NCBI GenBank assembly: GCA_021850605.1 | Contig: JAJZLQ010000109.1 | Coordinates: 1 to 36,270, forward strand | Source of the DNA: Actinomycetes bacterium | Lineage (GTDB): Bacteria > Actinomycetota > Acidimicrobiia > Acidimicrobiales > Acidimicrobiaceae | DNA: 36,270 bases | Direction of reading: 5' to 3' | Shown: positions 1 through 8,192 of the stretch, one piece after another | How positions within the stretch are numbered: position 1 is the stretch's first letter | How the letters are laid out: the number at the start of each line of letters is the position of its first letter | The notes under the pieces: generated by a model | What the model saw: only the letters and a program-made list of their open reading frames with translations | What the model was told of the DNA's origin: nothing | Database searches by the model: none | Position numbers and translations under genes: made by a program

Positions 1-1
1 T

Positions 2-946
2 GCCATCTCCATCTCTTTCGTCCAGCGCGCCGACGACTTGCACCGGGCGAGGGCGATAGCAGCGGAACAAGGCTTTGCGCCCTTCCTCTTCGCCAAGATC
101 GAGCACCCCGCCGCCCTTCGAGACATCGAGAACGTGCTCGAGGCGGCGGACGGGATCATGGTTGCCCGAGGCGACCTCGGAATCGAACTCCCGCTGGAGG
201 AGATCCCCCTGGTCCAGAAGGACCTAATCTTCAGAGCCAACGTGGCCGGCAAGCCGGTAATCACCGCCACCCAGATGCTGGAGTCGATGCTCGACTCTCC
301 CCGCCCCACCCGCGCCGAGGTGACCGACGTTGCCAATGCCATCCTGGACGGGACCGACGCGGTCATGCTCTCGGAGGAATCGGCGGTCGGGCGCTTCCCG
401 GTCGAGGCGGTGGCGACACTGGCCCGGGTGGCACGCTACACGGAAGAGCACGCGACCTTCCTGCCCGCCCGGGAACGGGTGTCCGAGCAGCTGCGCCGGG
501 ACGCGGCCAGCATCCAGGAGGTCGTATCGGTCTCGGTGCTCTCGGCCGTCGAGAGGTTGAAGCCGGACTATATCGTCACTCCGACCGAGTCGGGCGCAAC
601 CGCTCGCAGCATCGCCAAGTTCCGGCCCCAGCCCCGCATCATCGCGCTCAGCCCCTTCGAGTCGACGGCCAGGCGTCTGCTCTTCACCGCCGGGGTGGAT
701 CCCTACGTCATCAAGCCCCACGAAGCCACCTGGGAGACCAAGACCCGAGAAGTGATCGCCGAGATCGACCCGGACGCCCAGCTGGTTCTGCTGACGCAGG
801 GTTCACACGGCCGCCAGTCCGGTGACACCAATCGCATCGACATCCTCAAGCTCAAGGACGAAGGCTCAGGTGAGAGTCCAGCCTCCGTCGACCACCAGCG
901 TCTGGCCGGTGATGTAGCTTCCGGCGTCGGAGGCAAGCAGAAGTAG
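2..946 (+). CDS. pyk: Pyruvate kinase, C-terminal part (5' end outside window)
   Basis: Catalyses PEP + ADP to pyruvate + ATP, the last step of glycolysis, in the cytoplasm. The reading frame is open from base 2, so the N-terminus lies before the window. Visible family signatures are the active-site stretch MVARGDLGIELPLEEIP, the ITATQMLESM segment followed by PRPTRAEVTDVANAILDGTDAVMLSEE, and the C-terminal domain with VTPTESGATARSIAKFRP and a final LLTQGSHG. The family core ends near TNRIDILKLKD. About 28 further residues, rich in Gly, Ser and Val, run into the 3' end of the opposing dehydrogenase gene, so the stop at 944-946 lies 81 bases inside the neighbour. The tail is probably a by-product of that overlap. 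Family assignment is secure; the function of the tail is unknown. Confidence 0.95.
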   Translation, partial: AISISFVQRADDLHRARAIAAEQGFAPFLFAKIEHPAALRDIENVLEAADGIMVARGDLGIELPLEEIPLVQKDLIFRANVAGKPVITATQMLESMLDSPRPTRAEVTDVANAILDGTDAVMLSEESAVGRFPVEAVATLARVARYTEEHATFLPARERVSEQLRRDAASIQEVVSVSVLSAVERLKPDYIVTPTESGATARSIAKFRPQPRIIALSPFESTARRLLFTAGVDPYVIKPHEATWETKTREVIAEIDPDAQLVLLTQGSHGRQSGDTNRIDILKLKDEGSGESPASVDHQRLAGDVASGVGGKQK

Positions 947-1633
947 GGCTCCGGATAGCTCCTCGAGGCGCCCGCCCCTTCGCATGGGCGTGTTGCGCTC
1001 AATGAAGCCAAGGCCCTTCCCCTCCTCGAACATGACCGAGGTCATCTCCGTGGGGAACCATCCCGGGGCGATCGCGTTCACGCGAATGCCCCGCGACGCC
1101 CACTGGGCGGCAAGCTCGCGGGTGAGGTTAACCACCCCGGCCTTGGATGCGGTGTAGCTGGCCTGGGGGAGCCTGCCCGAGGCCACCAGACCAAGGATCG
1201 AGGCAACGTTGACGATTGAGCCGGATCCCGCCTCCGCCATGCGCCTACCCGCCGCCTGGCAGGCCGAGAAGACCGAGACCAGGTTGGTTTCCACCACTTC
1301 CCGGAATCGCTCCACAGGCTCCTCCAGGGCCGGACGGGGGTCAGCCACACCGGCGTTGTTCACCACCACGTCCAAGGCGCCGAAACGGTGCATGGCGAAA
1401 TCCATCAGCGAGACGACCTGCTCCTGGTCGGTCACGTCGCAGGTGAAATGGGCCGCAACCTCCCCCAGGCTCTCCGCCAGCGCCGCAATCCTGCCCTCCC
1501 GGCGCGCCGCCACGACCACGTTGGCGCCGGCGGCGGCCAGAACCCGGGCAAAACTTTCCCCGATGCCGCTGGAGGCCCCCGTCACCACCGCAACCCGCCC
1601 ACGCAGCGAAAACAGATCCTCCGGAGTCGTCAT
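866..1633 (-). CDS. Short-chain dehydrogenase/reductase (SDR), classical type
   Basis: NAD(P)(H)-dependent oxidoreductase of 255 residues; the substrate cannot be told from sequence. Rossmann motif TGASSGIG is at about 18-25, the NNAG motif at 92-95, and the catalytic set Asn117, Ser145, Tyr160 and Lys164 (YTASK) is complete. The C-terminus SYITGQTLVVDGGW is typical of FabG-like and glucose-dehydrogenase-like SDRs. I chose the ATG at 1633 because AAGGAGAG lies 8 bases before it; a GTG nine codons upstream (1660) has no comparable site. The gene converges on pyruvate kinase with an 81-base overlap at the 3' ends and diverges from the lgt-like gene. Specific names such as fabG would be guesses. 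Confidence 0.9.
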   Translation of the reverse strand: MTTPEDLFSLRGRVAVVTGASSGIGESFARVLAAAGANVVVAARREGRIAALAESLGEVAAHFTCDVTDQEQVVSLMDFAMHRFGALDVVVNNAGVADPRPALEEPVERFREVVETNLVSVFSACQAAGRRMAEAGSGSIVNVASILGLVASGRLPQASYTASKAGVVNLTRELAAQWASRGIRVNAIAPGWFPTEMTSVMFEEGKGLGFIERNTPMRRGGRLEELSGALLLLASDAGSYITGQTLVVDGGWTLT

Positions 1634-1703
1634 CAGCGCATCTCTCCTTGCCGGCGCCACCCTCGCCGCGTTGGCTCGGCGTTGCGCTACCCTCTAATAG
1701 AAG

Positions 1704-2513
1704 ATGAAACCTATTCCGGTGGACTTCCACATCGGGCCGCTGCAGATCCATACATACGGCATCGGCCTCGCAATCGCCTTCTATTTCGCCTTCCGCTACT
1801 ACGAGAAGCGCTTGGAGAAGGCCGGCGAGCCGCACGACTGGGTGGGCAAGTCCTTCATTTGGATCATCGTCGGTGCAGTGATCGGTGCGCGCGTGGTTCA
1901 CGTGGTCGCGAACATCTCTTTCTACCTCAAGGAGCCCGCCCAGATCCCCCTGATCTGGCACGGTGGGCTCTCCTCCTTCGGCGGGCTGGCCGGAGCCATC
2001 CCGACCGCCATCTACCTAAAGCGCCGCTACGCACCCTCGCTCTCGCTGGCGCGTGCCTTCGACCTGGTGGCGCCGGTGCTCATTGCCGCCTGGGCGCTGG
2101 GCAGGATCCTCGGGCCCCAGCTGATGTACCAGGGCGGAGGGCGCCCGACCAACGCCTGGTACGGCATGCAGTACGCGGGCCAGGTCGGCTACCGCATACC
2201 GGTACCGATCTTCCAGGCCCTGGAGGACTTCGTCATCTTCCTGATAGTGCTGCAGATCGAGAAGCGCCTGCGCGCACGAGCGGTGCCCCTCGCGGACGGC
2301 ACCCTGGCCTTCACCGCATTGCTCCTCTGGTCGATGCCCCGCTTCTGGGACGAGTACTTCTGGCTGGCGGTGCCGAAGCTCTGGGACGCGGTCGAGGTAT
2401 TCTCACTCATGCTTATCGCAGCCTCAATCATCGCCCTGGTGGTGATCAACCGGCCGCGCTCAGCCACGCCCAAGCGGGCTCCGGTGGGAGCCGCCGGCGA
2501 GGCGGGCTCCTGA
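1704..2513 (+). CDS. lgt: Divergent prolipoprotein diacylglyceryl transferase (Lgt)-like membrane protein
   Basis: 269-residue polytopic membrane protein of the Lgt family. Lgt transfers diacylglycerol from phosphatidylglycerol to the lipobox cysteine of prolipoproteins. The family frame is recognisable: N-terminal IHTYGIGLAIAFYFAFRY, the glycine motif WHGGLSSFGGL (85-95), and GRILGPQ (133-139), whose Arg134 would match E. coli Arg143. However, Phe92 stands where E. coli has His103 (FHGGL), and the GRxGNF motif with Asn146 is replaced by GRILGP. It may be a paralogue with another role. A genuine lipoprotein (the PPIase at 20447-21445) shows that the cell needs an Lgt somewhere. There is no Shine-Dalgarno; TACCCT at 1688-1693, ten bases before ATG, suggests a leaderless or very short leader. 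Confidence 0.75.
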   Translation: MKPIPVDFHIGPLQIHTYGIGLAIAFYFAFRYYEKRLEKAGEPHDWVGKSFIWIIVGAVIGARVVHVVANISFYLKEPAQIPLIWHGGLSSFGGLAGAIPTAIYLKRRYAPSLSLARAFDLVAPVLIAAWALGRILGPQLMYQGGGRPTNAWYGMQYAGQVGYRIPVPIFQALEDFVIFLIVLQIEKRLRARAVPLADGTLAFTALLLWSMPRFWDEYFWLAVPKLWDAVEVFSLMLIAASIIALVVINRPRSATPKRAPVGAAGEAGS

Positions 2514-2523
2514 TCGTCATTCC

Positions 2524-2553
2524 TTGGGCGCCCCGGTGGCGTCGTCCTATACT
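2524..2553 (+). promoter_or_regulatory. Probable sigma-70-type promoter of the nicotinate phosphoribosyltransferase gene
   Basis: TTGGGC (2524-2529), an 18-base spacer and TATACT (2548-2553) sit in the 69-base gap between the lgt-like gene and pncB. The -10 box is good and the -35 box is weak. A transcript would begin near 2560 and carry the AGGGAGC ribosome binding site before ATG 2583. Inferred from motif match only. Confidence 0.45.
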
Positions 2554-2582
2554 TTCAGGGATCACGCGCGGATAGGGAGCGG

Positions 2583-3905
2583 ATGAGACCCAGCACCGGC
2601 ATGCTAACGGACCATTACGAACTGACCATGCTGGACGCCGCCCTGGCCGATGGAACCGCATGGCTCCCGGCCACCTTCGAGCTCTTCGCTCGCGGCCTGC
2701 CCCGCGGTCGTGGCTTCGGGGTGGTGGCGGGCACGGCGCGGGCGCTGGACGCCCTGCAGGACTTCGCCTTCGACTCGGCGGCGCTCGACTTCCTGGCGAC
2801 CAACCGGATCGTCTCAGCGCCGGCTCTCGACTACCTGGCGTCCTACCGCTTCGGTGGCAGCGTGCGTGGTATCCCGGAGGGGGGCCTCTACTTCCCCTTC
2901 ACTCCTCTTCTCCAGGTGGACGGCACCTTTGCCGAGTGTCTGGTGCTGGAGACGGTTCTGCTTTCGATCTACAACTTCGACTCGGCGGTGGCCTCGGCCG
3001 CGGCACGCATGGTGCTTGCGGCGGGCGGGCGCTCGATCGTGGAGATGGGATCGCGCCGCACGCATGAATTGGCAGCGGTGGCCTCGGCTCGCGCCGCCTA
3101 CCTCGTCGGGGCAATGGCCACCTCCAACCTCGAGGCCGGCCGGGCATGGGGCATCCCGACCACGGGAACCGTGGCGCATGCCTTCATACTGGCCCACGTT
3201 GCCGAGGCCGATGCCTTCCGGGCCCAGCTGGCGGCCCAGGGACCCGACACCACCTACCTTGTTGACACCTACGAGATCGAACAGGGAATCCGCACCGCGG
3301 TGGAGATAGTAGGGCCGGGGATAGGGTCCATCCGTATCGATTCCGGAGACCCCCGAGTCGAGTCCAAGCGGGCAAGGGCTCTGCTGGACGAACTCGGGGC
3401 GCACAAGACGCGCATCGTATACTCGGGTGACCTCGACGAATACCGGATTGCCGCCCTCGCCGACTCCCCGATCGACGCCTTTGGGGTGGGAACCCGGCTG
3501 GTCACCGGCTCCGGCCATCCCACCTGCAACTTCGTATACAAGCTGGTTGCCGCCGGGGGGCGCGGGGTTGCCAAGCTCTCCGCCGACAAGGAGACCCTCG
3601 CAAACGCCAAGAATCCTCGGCGAGGATACACCTCCGAAGGAAAGCTGGCGCTGGAAGTGCTGGGGCTCCACGACACAGAACCTGATCTGCCGGCTTCACT
3701 AAAGGTTGCCGAGCTTCTGCCCGCCCAGGAGTTACTGGTCAAAGAGGGTGAGCGGCTCAGTTACACGAGTCTTAACGAGTCGCGTGCCTTTCACCGCTCC
3801 CAGATCGAGGCGCTTCCCGAGGAGCTCCTCTCGCTGGACACGCAGGGGCGCACCCTGCCAACACTGCTCGCATCCGAGTCGGGCGACCTCTCACCTCTCG
3901 GCTGA
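2583..3905 (+). CDS. pncB: Nicotinate phosphoribosyltransferase
   Basis: 440-residue NAPRTase: nicotinate + PRPP (with ATP) to nicotinate mononucleotide, the entry to the Preiss-Handler salvage route for NAD. Typical pieces are the start MLTDHYELTML, EMGSRRTHE near 155-162, TSNLEAGRAWGIPTTGTVAHAF near 180-201 with His199 in the place of the phosphorylated/catalytic His, and RIDSGDP near 251-257. The length fits the bacterial family. AGGGAGC lies just before the ATG, and a likely promoter is at 2524-2553. Its substrate PRPP is the product of the prs gene at 26790-27761. The 3' end overlaps the convergent DUF501 gene by 15 bases. Confidence 0.93.
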   Translation: MRPSTGMLTDHYELTMLDAALADGTAWLPATFELFARGLPRGRGFGVVAGTARALDALQDFAFDSAALDFLATNRIVSAPALDYLASYRFGGSVRGIPEGGLYFPFTPLLQVDGTFAECLVLETVLLSIYNFDSAVASAAARMVLAAGGRSIVEMGSRRTHELAAVASARAAYLVGAMATSNLEAGRAWGIPTTGTVAHAFILAHVAEADAFRAQLAAQGPDTTYLVDTYEIEQGIRTAVEIVGPGIGSIRIDSGDPRVESKRARALLDELGAHKTRIVYSGDLDEYRIAALADSPIDAFGVGTRLVTGSGHPTCNFVYKLVAAGGRGVAKLSADKETLANAKNPRRGYTSEGKLALEVLGLHDTEPDLPASLKVAELLPAQELLVKEGERLSYTSLNESRAFHRSQIEALPEELLSLDTQGRTLPTLLASESGDLSPLG

Positions 3906-4466
3906 ACCACGGTAGCCCAGGGCGGGCTCGGCCCGGCTTGACGGCGGCTGCAGCGACTCCAGGCCGGGAGGGAACGGGCCCACCTGCAAACCCGAGACGG
4001 TAAACGCGCCGGGGTAGGTCTGGCCGGCCCAGGCGATCACCGGGTCGTCGCCCGCGACCAGGTTCCAGGCCATGTGCGCGTGCAGGCACTTCACGCCCTG
4101 ACGCGTGCCTCCGATTCCTCCGCTCGGCCGTGCTCCTGTATGGCTGCGGGGAACCAACGAGTCACGGAGCGCCCGGTAGCGCTGATGCGCCTCGGCCAGC
4201 TCCTGCGCATCGACAGCGCTTCGCGCCTGGCGGACCGCGCCGGCCGACTCCACCACCGAGACCTCGCGCGCCAGGATCGGGTCGAGGAGCCAGAAGAGCG
4301 TTGGCATGGGCGTGGCGCCGCCCATGAAGGGCCAACAGGCGATCACGGCCGGCATGCCCGTATCGGCACGCCGCACCACCACGGCATAGGGCCCCTCGGG
4401 CTCACGCGAAAGGAGGCGCGCTACCGCCTCGGCATCAGCGGGAGCCGGATCGGGCCAGCGAGCCAA
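3891..4466 (-). CDS. DUF501 family protein
   Basis: 191-residue protein of unknown function. It matches the actinobacterial DUF501 family, whose M. tuberculosis member is Rv1025, in PTLFWLLDPILAREVSVVES and VKCLHAHMAWNLV, together with GPYAVVVRRADTGMPAVIACWP near the N-terminus. In M. tuberculosis the gene follows eno and the septum-initiator gene and precedes ppx. Here it instead ends the cox operon, starting one base after the coxG stop (TGA C TTG), which suggests translational coupling. The TTG start at 4466 is preceded by AAGGG six bases upstream; no in-frame ATG is available nearby. The family assignment is by recall of its conserved motifs; no biochemical function can be stated. Confidence 0.8.
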   Translation of the reverse strand: MARWPDPAPADAEAVARLLSREPEGPYAVVVRRADTGMPAVIACWPFMGGATPMPTLFWLLDPILAREVSVVESAGAVRQARSAVDAQELAEAHQRYRALRDSLVPRSHTGARPSGGIGGTRQGVKCLHAHMAWNLVAGDDPVIAWAGQTYPGAFTVSGLQVGPFPPGLESLQPPSSRAEPALGYRGSAER

Positions 4467-4467
4467 G

Positions 4468-5130
4468 TCAGCCCTTGCGTCCTCGCCGCTTGCGCGACCT
4501 GCGCAGGAAGGCTAAGACCAGGAAGACAATGGTTCCGGCGATGGCGGGAATGGCACGCTTGATGATCGGCGAGCCTGCCACGCCCAGGAGATTCACCGGC
4601 TCAGCCTCTTTGGGCACGAACGGCTTTGGCTCAACGGCGGGAGCGCCATCGGCGGTGACCGCGGAGGGTGCCTCCGGCTCCTTGCCGTCCGCGGCGATCA
4701 GCTCCTCCAGCGCGGCAACGAACTGGCTGAGCAGCTTGGTGGAGACGTCGGCCAGTACGCCGCGACCGAAGGAGGCCACTTTGCCGGTGATGGCGAGATC
4801 GGTGGTGACGTTGACATTGGTAGAGTCGCCGTCGGCATTGAGCTTCATGGACACCGTGGCCGCAGCATTCCCCTGGCCCTTGGTGTCACGGCCCTCGGCC
4901 TTCAGCACCGCGGAGTGGCTCGATTCGTCCATCTCGATGAAACGCGCCTTGCCCTTGTATGCGGCGGTGATCGGGCCGACCTTGACCTTCACCGATCCAC
5001 GGTACTCATCGCCTTCCACCTCCTCCAAGGTGGCGCCAGGCAGGCACGGGGCGATCTTTTGCACATCGGTGAGCAGGGCCCATGCGCGATCGACCGGGAC
5101 CTTGACCGAAAAGTTATTCACCAATTCCAT
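4468..5130 (-). CDS. coxG: CoxG-type carbon monoxide dehydrogenase accessory protein (SRPBCC fold, C-terminal anchor)
   Basis: 220 residues. The N-terminal two thirds match the CoxG/SRPBCC family: start MELVNNFSVKVPVDRAWALL, then CLPGATLEEVEGDEYRGSVKVKVGPI and a repeat-like beta pattern to about 150. An acidic/Pro-rich linker leads to one hydrophobic helix near 195-212 and a basic tail RRSRKRRGRKG. In Oligotropha (Afipia) CoxG helps recruit CO dehydrogenase to the cytoplasmic membrane; the single C-terminal anchor fits this. The start overlaps the end of the mocA-type gene by 13 bases, and DUF501 follows within one base, so these genes are one operon. Confidence 0.9.
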   Translation of the reverse strand: MELVNNFSVKVPVDRAWALLTDVQKIAPCLPGATLEEVEGDEYRGSVKVKVGPITAAYKGKARFIEMDESSHSAVLKAEGRDTKGQGNAAATVSMKLNADGDSTNVNVTTDLAITGKVASFGRGVLADVSTKLLSQFVAALEELIAADGKEPEAPSAVTADGAPAVEPKPFVPKEAEPVNLLGVAGSPIIKRAIPAIAGTIVFLVLAFLRRSRKRRGRKG

Positions 5131-5696
5131 TCGTCCAGCTCCTCAACTGTGTCGATATCGACGGGCTCTCCCTCGCACTCCACTTCCTGCACAAGGGCGG
5201 GAAACGACGAGAAAAGCACCCTGGCCCCCTCGTCTCCGCTCTCCGGCAGGAGGTCGAACGCCTCTCGGGCAATGCGCACCGGGTTGCGGCGCTTTCCCTG
5301 GTAGGTTGCCACCATAATAGGCGCCCCACGAGCGCTCGCAAGTCTTGACCAGGCCGAAGCTGGAATCAATGGCTGGTCTCCCAGACCGATCACCATGGCC
5401 TCGGCGCGGTTGGAAAGCGCCCAGTCGCGCGCGATCGCCAAGGACGAGGCCAGTCCGCGAGCAGGCTCCGGATTTACCAGCAGGACCTCGTCCTCCAGAA
5501 CTCCGTCCAGCTCCACCGCACCCGCCACCACGGCCCGGCGGGCGATACCGGAGGCCCGCATGGCGGCCAGCGCGTGGCTGACGAGGGGCGCGCCACGGAA
5601 ACCGGCCATGAGCTTGTGCGCCGGACCGCGGAAGCGAGTGCCCAAGCCCGCGGCCAGCAGCACGGCCACCACCTCAGGGCCCTCCTCCTCGGTCAT
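5118..5696 (-). CDS. mocA: MocA-type molybdenum cofactor cytidylyltransferase
   Basis: 192-residue nucleotidyltransferase of the MobA/MocA (GT-A) family. The nucleotide-binding loop VVAVLLAAGLGTRFRGPAHKLM is at the N-terminus, and MVIGLGDQPLIPASAW carries the metal-binding Asp region, followed by TYQGKRRNPVRIARE. In Mo hydroxylases of the CO dehydrogenase/xanthine oxidase group such enzymes attach CMP to molybdopterin to give the cytosine dinucleotide cofactor. Context between xdhC and coxG supports MocA rather than MobA. It could act on a related cofactor, but CTP use is the best inference. Confidence 0.83.
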   Translation of the reverse strand: MTEEEGPEVVAVLLAAGLGTRFRGPAHKLMAGFRGAPLVSHALAAMRASGIARRAVVAGAVELDGVLEDEVLLVNPEPARGLASSLAIARDWALSNRAEAMVIGLGDQPLIPASAWSRLASARGAPIMVATYQGKRRNPVRIAREAFDLLPESGDEGARVLFSSFPALVQEVECEGEPVDIDTVEELDEWNW

Positions 5697-5699
5697 TTG

Positions 5700-6965
5700 C
5701 TAGAGCCTCCCCGTGCTCTCGAGGCTCGCATGTATCGGCCCGGAGGACTCCCGCAACGACCCCGCAGCACGGCTGGAGCGCAGGGCGATGATCTCGGCCA
5801 TGATTGAAACCGCGGTCTCCTCCGGAGTGCGCGCGCCGATGTCAAGGCCGATGGGGCCCATCACACGATCCATTACCGCAGGGTCCACCCCCGCCTCCAC
5901 CAGCCGCTTGGTGCGCTCCTGGTGAGTCCTGCGCGAGCCCATGGCGCCAATGTAGCCGACCTTGGTCGCCAGAGCCGAGGAGATTGCCGGCACGTCGAAC
6001 TTGGGGTCGTGGGTGAGCACGCATACCGCGTCGCGCGGCCCCAGGCCGGCGCCGGCCCGGGCCAGATAGCGGTCGGGCCAGTCGACGGCGACCTCGTCGG
6101 CCATGGGAAAGCGCTGCCGGGTGGCGAAGAGCGGCCGGGCGTCGCAGACGGTGACACGATAGCCGAGCATCTTGCCCAGCCGGGCCAGGGCGGCGGAGAA
6201 GTCGACCGCGCCGAAGATGACCATGCGTGGCGCCGGCGCGTAGACCTCGTAGAGCACCTCCACCTCGTCCAGCTTGGCCTGGCCGTTACGCCCATAGTGG
6301 CGCACCATGGTGGAGCCGGCCGCCAGCGCGCCGGCGGCGTCACGCGCGATCACCGCTGCAAGCTCCGGATTTCCGAGGTCGCCGTGGACGGTACCCTCGC
6401 CCTCGATGAGCAGGCTGGCTCCGGCCGCCGGGAGCGGTCCGAAGACCTCATAGGCGTTCACTCCCTCGGTGGATAGTTCCGCCCCATCCACCCCGGCGGT
6501 GGAATCGGCCGCCGCGACCACGGTGGCGCGCACGAAGGGCGTCTCGGCGCGCAGCAACTCGAGCATCAGTGGGTAAAGGCCGGGGGTCTCGGGGTCGATG
6601 AGTATCTTCAGAGTCCCGCCACAGGTCAGCCCAACCGCGAAGGCTTCGTCGTCGGAGTAGCCGAAGACCGACACCGTCGGGCACGCCTCCCCCATACCGG
6701 CGGAGAGTTCCATCCTGGCACCGCTCTCGGTCACCAGATGGGTGATGCCCATCAGCGCCAGCGCCTCCTCCACCACCGCACCCTCGACGCAGCCGCCCGA
6801 GACCGATCCGGAAACCTCACCGAGCTCGTTGACGGCCATGGTAGCCCCCGGCTCCCGCGGCGAGGAGCCCTCGGTGCCCACCACCCTGGCTATCGCGGCC
6901 CGCTTCCCCTGCGCCGCCCAGCGAACCAGGTCCTCGAGCACCTCGACCGTAGCCATCTCAAGCAT
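5700..6965 (-). CDS. XdhC/CoxF family molybdenum-enzyme maturation protein
   Basis: 421 residues when started at ATG 6965, which has AGGAGG seven bases upstream; the open frame continues upstream to 7136, but into sequence unlike the family. The N-terminal XdhC_CoxI domain is marked by GTEGSSPREPGATMAV and SGSVSGGCVEGAVVEEAL. The C-terminal Rossmann-like XdhC_C domain is marked by PRMVIFGAVDFSAAL, VTVCDARPLFATRQRFP, VLTHDPKFDVPA and GYIGAMGSRRTHQER. The family binds Mo cofactor and helps sulfurate and insert it into xanthine dehydrogenase/CO dehydrogenase-type enzymes. Its place between coxE and mocA agrees. It corresponds to CoxF/CoxI-type accessory genes; the exact cox letter is uncertain. 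Confidence 0.9.
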   Translation of the reverse strand: MLEMATVEVLEDLVRWAAQGKRAAIARVVGTEGSSPREPGATMAVNELGEVSGSVSGGCVEGAVVEEALALMGITHLVTESGARMELSAGMGEACPTVSVFGYSDDEAFAVGLTCGGTLKILIDPETPGLYPLMLELLRAETPFVRATVVAAADSTAGVDGAELSTEGVNAYEVFGPLPAAGASLLIEGEGTVHGDLGNPELAAVIARDAAGALAAGSTMVRHYGRNGQAKLDEVEVLYEVYAPAPRMVIFGAVDFSAALARLGKMLGYRVTVCDARPLFATRQRFPMADEVAVDWPDRYLARAGAGLGPRDAVCVLTHDPKFDVPAISSALATKVGYIGAMGSRRTHQERTKRLVEAGVDPAVMDRVMGPIGLDIGARTPEETAVSIMAEIIALRSSRAAGSLRESSGPIHASLESTGRL

Positions 6966-7062
6966 CTCAAAGCCTCCTGGCCAAAAAAATCCCTCTCCGG
7001 GCATGGACCCTCTACCGCGACAGCGGCCGAGAACCCACCCCGAGACAACCCTCGGGCGTCTC

Positions 7063-8175
7063 CTAGGCCATCTCCAAGACGGCGGCAAGCCGCCGGAGAG
7101 CGTCCAAGGAGTGCCCTTCCACGAAAAGATCAACATGCGGAAGGGCCGCAGCCATCCCGCGCGCCAGCGGGGCGTAACCCTCGTGCGCCTTCAGCGGGTT
7201 CACCCAGATGATTCTTCGAGCCACCCGGGAGAGCCGCTCCATCTCCCTCCCCAGCTCGAGCGGGTCTCCCCGGTCCCAGCCGTCGGAAAGAATGACCACG
7301 TCCGCGCCGCGGGCCATGCCGCGCACTCCGTATCCACCATTGAACTCGCCCAGAGTCGCCCCCAGGCGAGTCCCGCCCGCATAGTCGGACACCCTGGCGG
7401 AGAGCTCCGTCAGGGCTCGGTCGGGGTCCCGCCACGCAAGCTCGCGCGTCACGCGCGTGAGCCGGGTGCCGAAGGTGAAGACCTCCACCTTGTGTCGCGC
7501 CACCACCGAGGCATGGGCGAAGCGCAAAAGAGCCCGGGCGTAGGGCTCCATGGAGCCCGAGACGTCGAGTACGAAGACGACTCGGCGCAGCTGGGTACCC
7601 CGGCGCCGGTAGGCACGCTCGATCGGCTCGCCGTAGCGCTCGATCGCCTTGGCGACCGTGCGCTTCATGTCGATACTCTCCGGACGCCTGGAGCGGATCA
7701 TGCGCCTGGATGCCTTAGGGCTCCCACGCAGGTGCATCAGATCGATCAGCTGATAGAGCTGGTCCAGCTCCACTCGGGTGCACTTGGCGAAGTCCTTCCT
7801 GGAGAGAACCTCCCGTGCCGAGAAGCGCAGCACGCGCTTCTCGCCGTCGTCGGGCTCGCTCTCCCCGCCCCGGTCCTTGTCGCCCTCCTCGCCGATGTCG
7901 ATGTAGAGAGTCTCCTTGGTCCGGGGCTCCTCCTCCGAGCCGGAGCCGGGCCAGGTGTTCTCGAAGAAGGCGGAGAATGCGCGCTCGAATCGAGGCGTGT
8001 CCTCGACCCGCTTGATGAGCGTCGCCCGGGCGGCGTCATGCACGAGCGGCCTGGAACCCATCCCGATCAGGTCCAGGGAGCGCACAAAGCTGGAGAGCGA
8101 GTCCGGGTCGGCCTCGGCCCCGAAAGCGCGCAGGTAACGGCCAAAGGCTGCTGCCATCTGATAGGTGTCGGCCAT
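7063..8175 (-). CDS. coxE: CoxE-type von Willebrand factor A domain protein
   Basis: 370 residues. The C-terminal half is a VWA domain with the MIDAS motif DVSGSM (Asp204, Ser206, Ser208), later TRLGATL and ILSDGWDRGD, typical of the CoxE subgroup. The N-terminal half is helical and charged, with an acidic stretch near 78-112. CoxE partners the MoxR ATPase CoxD in maturation of the Mo-Cu centre of CO dehydrogenase. GGGAGG lies about eight bases before ATG 8175, and coxD ends only 17 bases upstream, so the two are co-transcribed. Confidence 0.9.
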   Translation of the reverse strand: MADTYQMAAAFGRYLRAFGAEADPDSLSSFVRSLDLIGMGSRPLVHDAARATLIKRVEDTPRFERAFSAFFENTWPGSGSEEEPRTKETLYIDIGEEGDKDRGGESEPDDGEKRVLRFSAREVLSRKDFAKCTRVELDQLYQLIDLMHLRGSPKASRRMIRSRRPESIDMKRTVAKAIERYGEPIERAYRRRGTQLRRVVFVLDVSGSMEPYARALLRFAHASVVARHKVEVFTFGTRLTRVTRELAWRDPDRALTELSARVSDYAGGTRLGATLGEFNGGYGVRGMARGADVVILSDGWDRGDPLELGREMERLSRVARRIIWVNPLKAHEGYAPLARGMAAALPHVDLFVEGHSLDALRRLAAVLEMA

Positions 8176-8192
8176 CCTGAGGCCCTCCCGCC

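Noticed and set aside
6966-7136. Upstream extension of the xdhC/coxF-type gene
   Set aside because: An AGGAGG site seven bases before ATG 6965 fixes the start, and the extension would overlap the end of coxE with Trp/Arg-rich, non-family residues.
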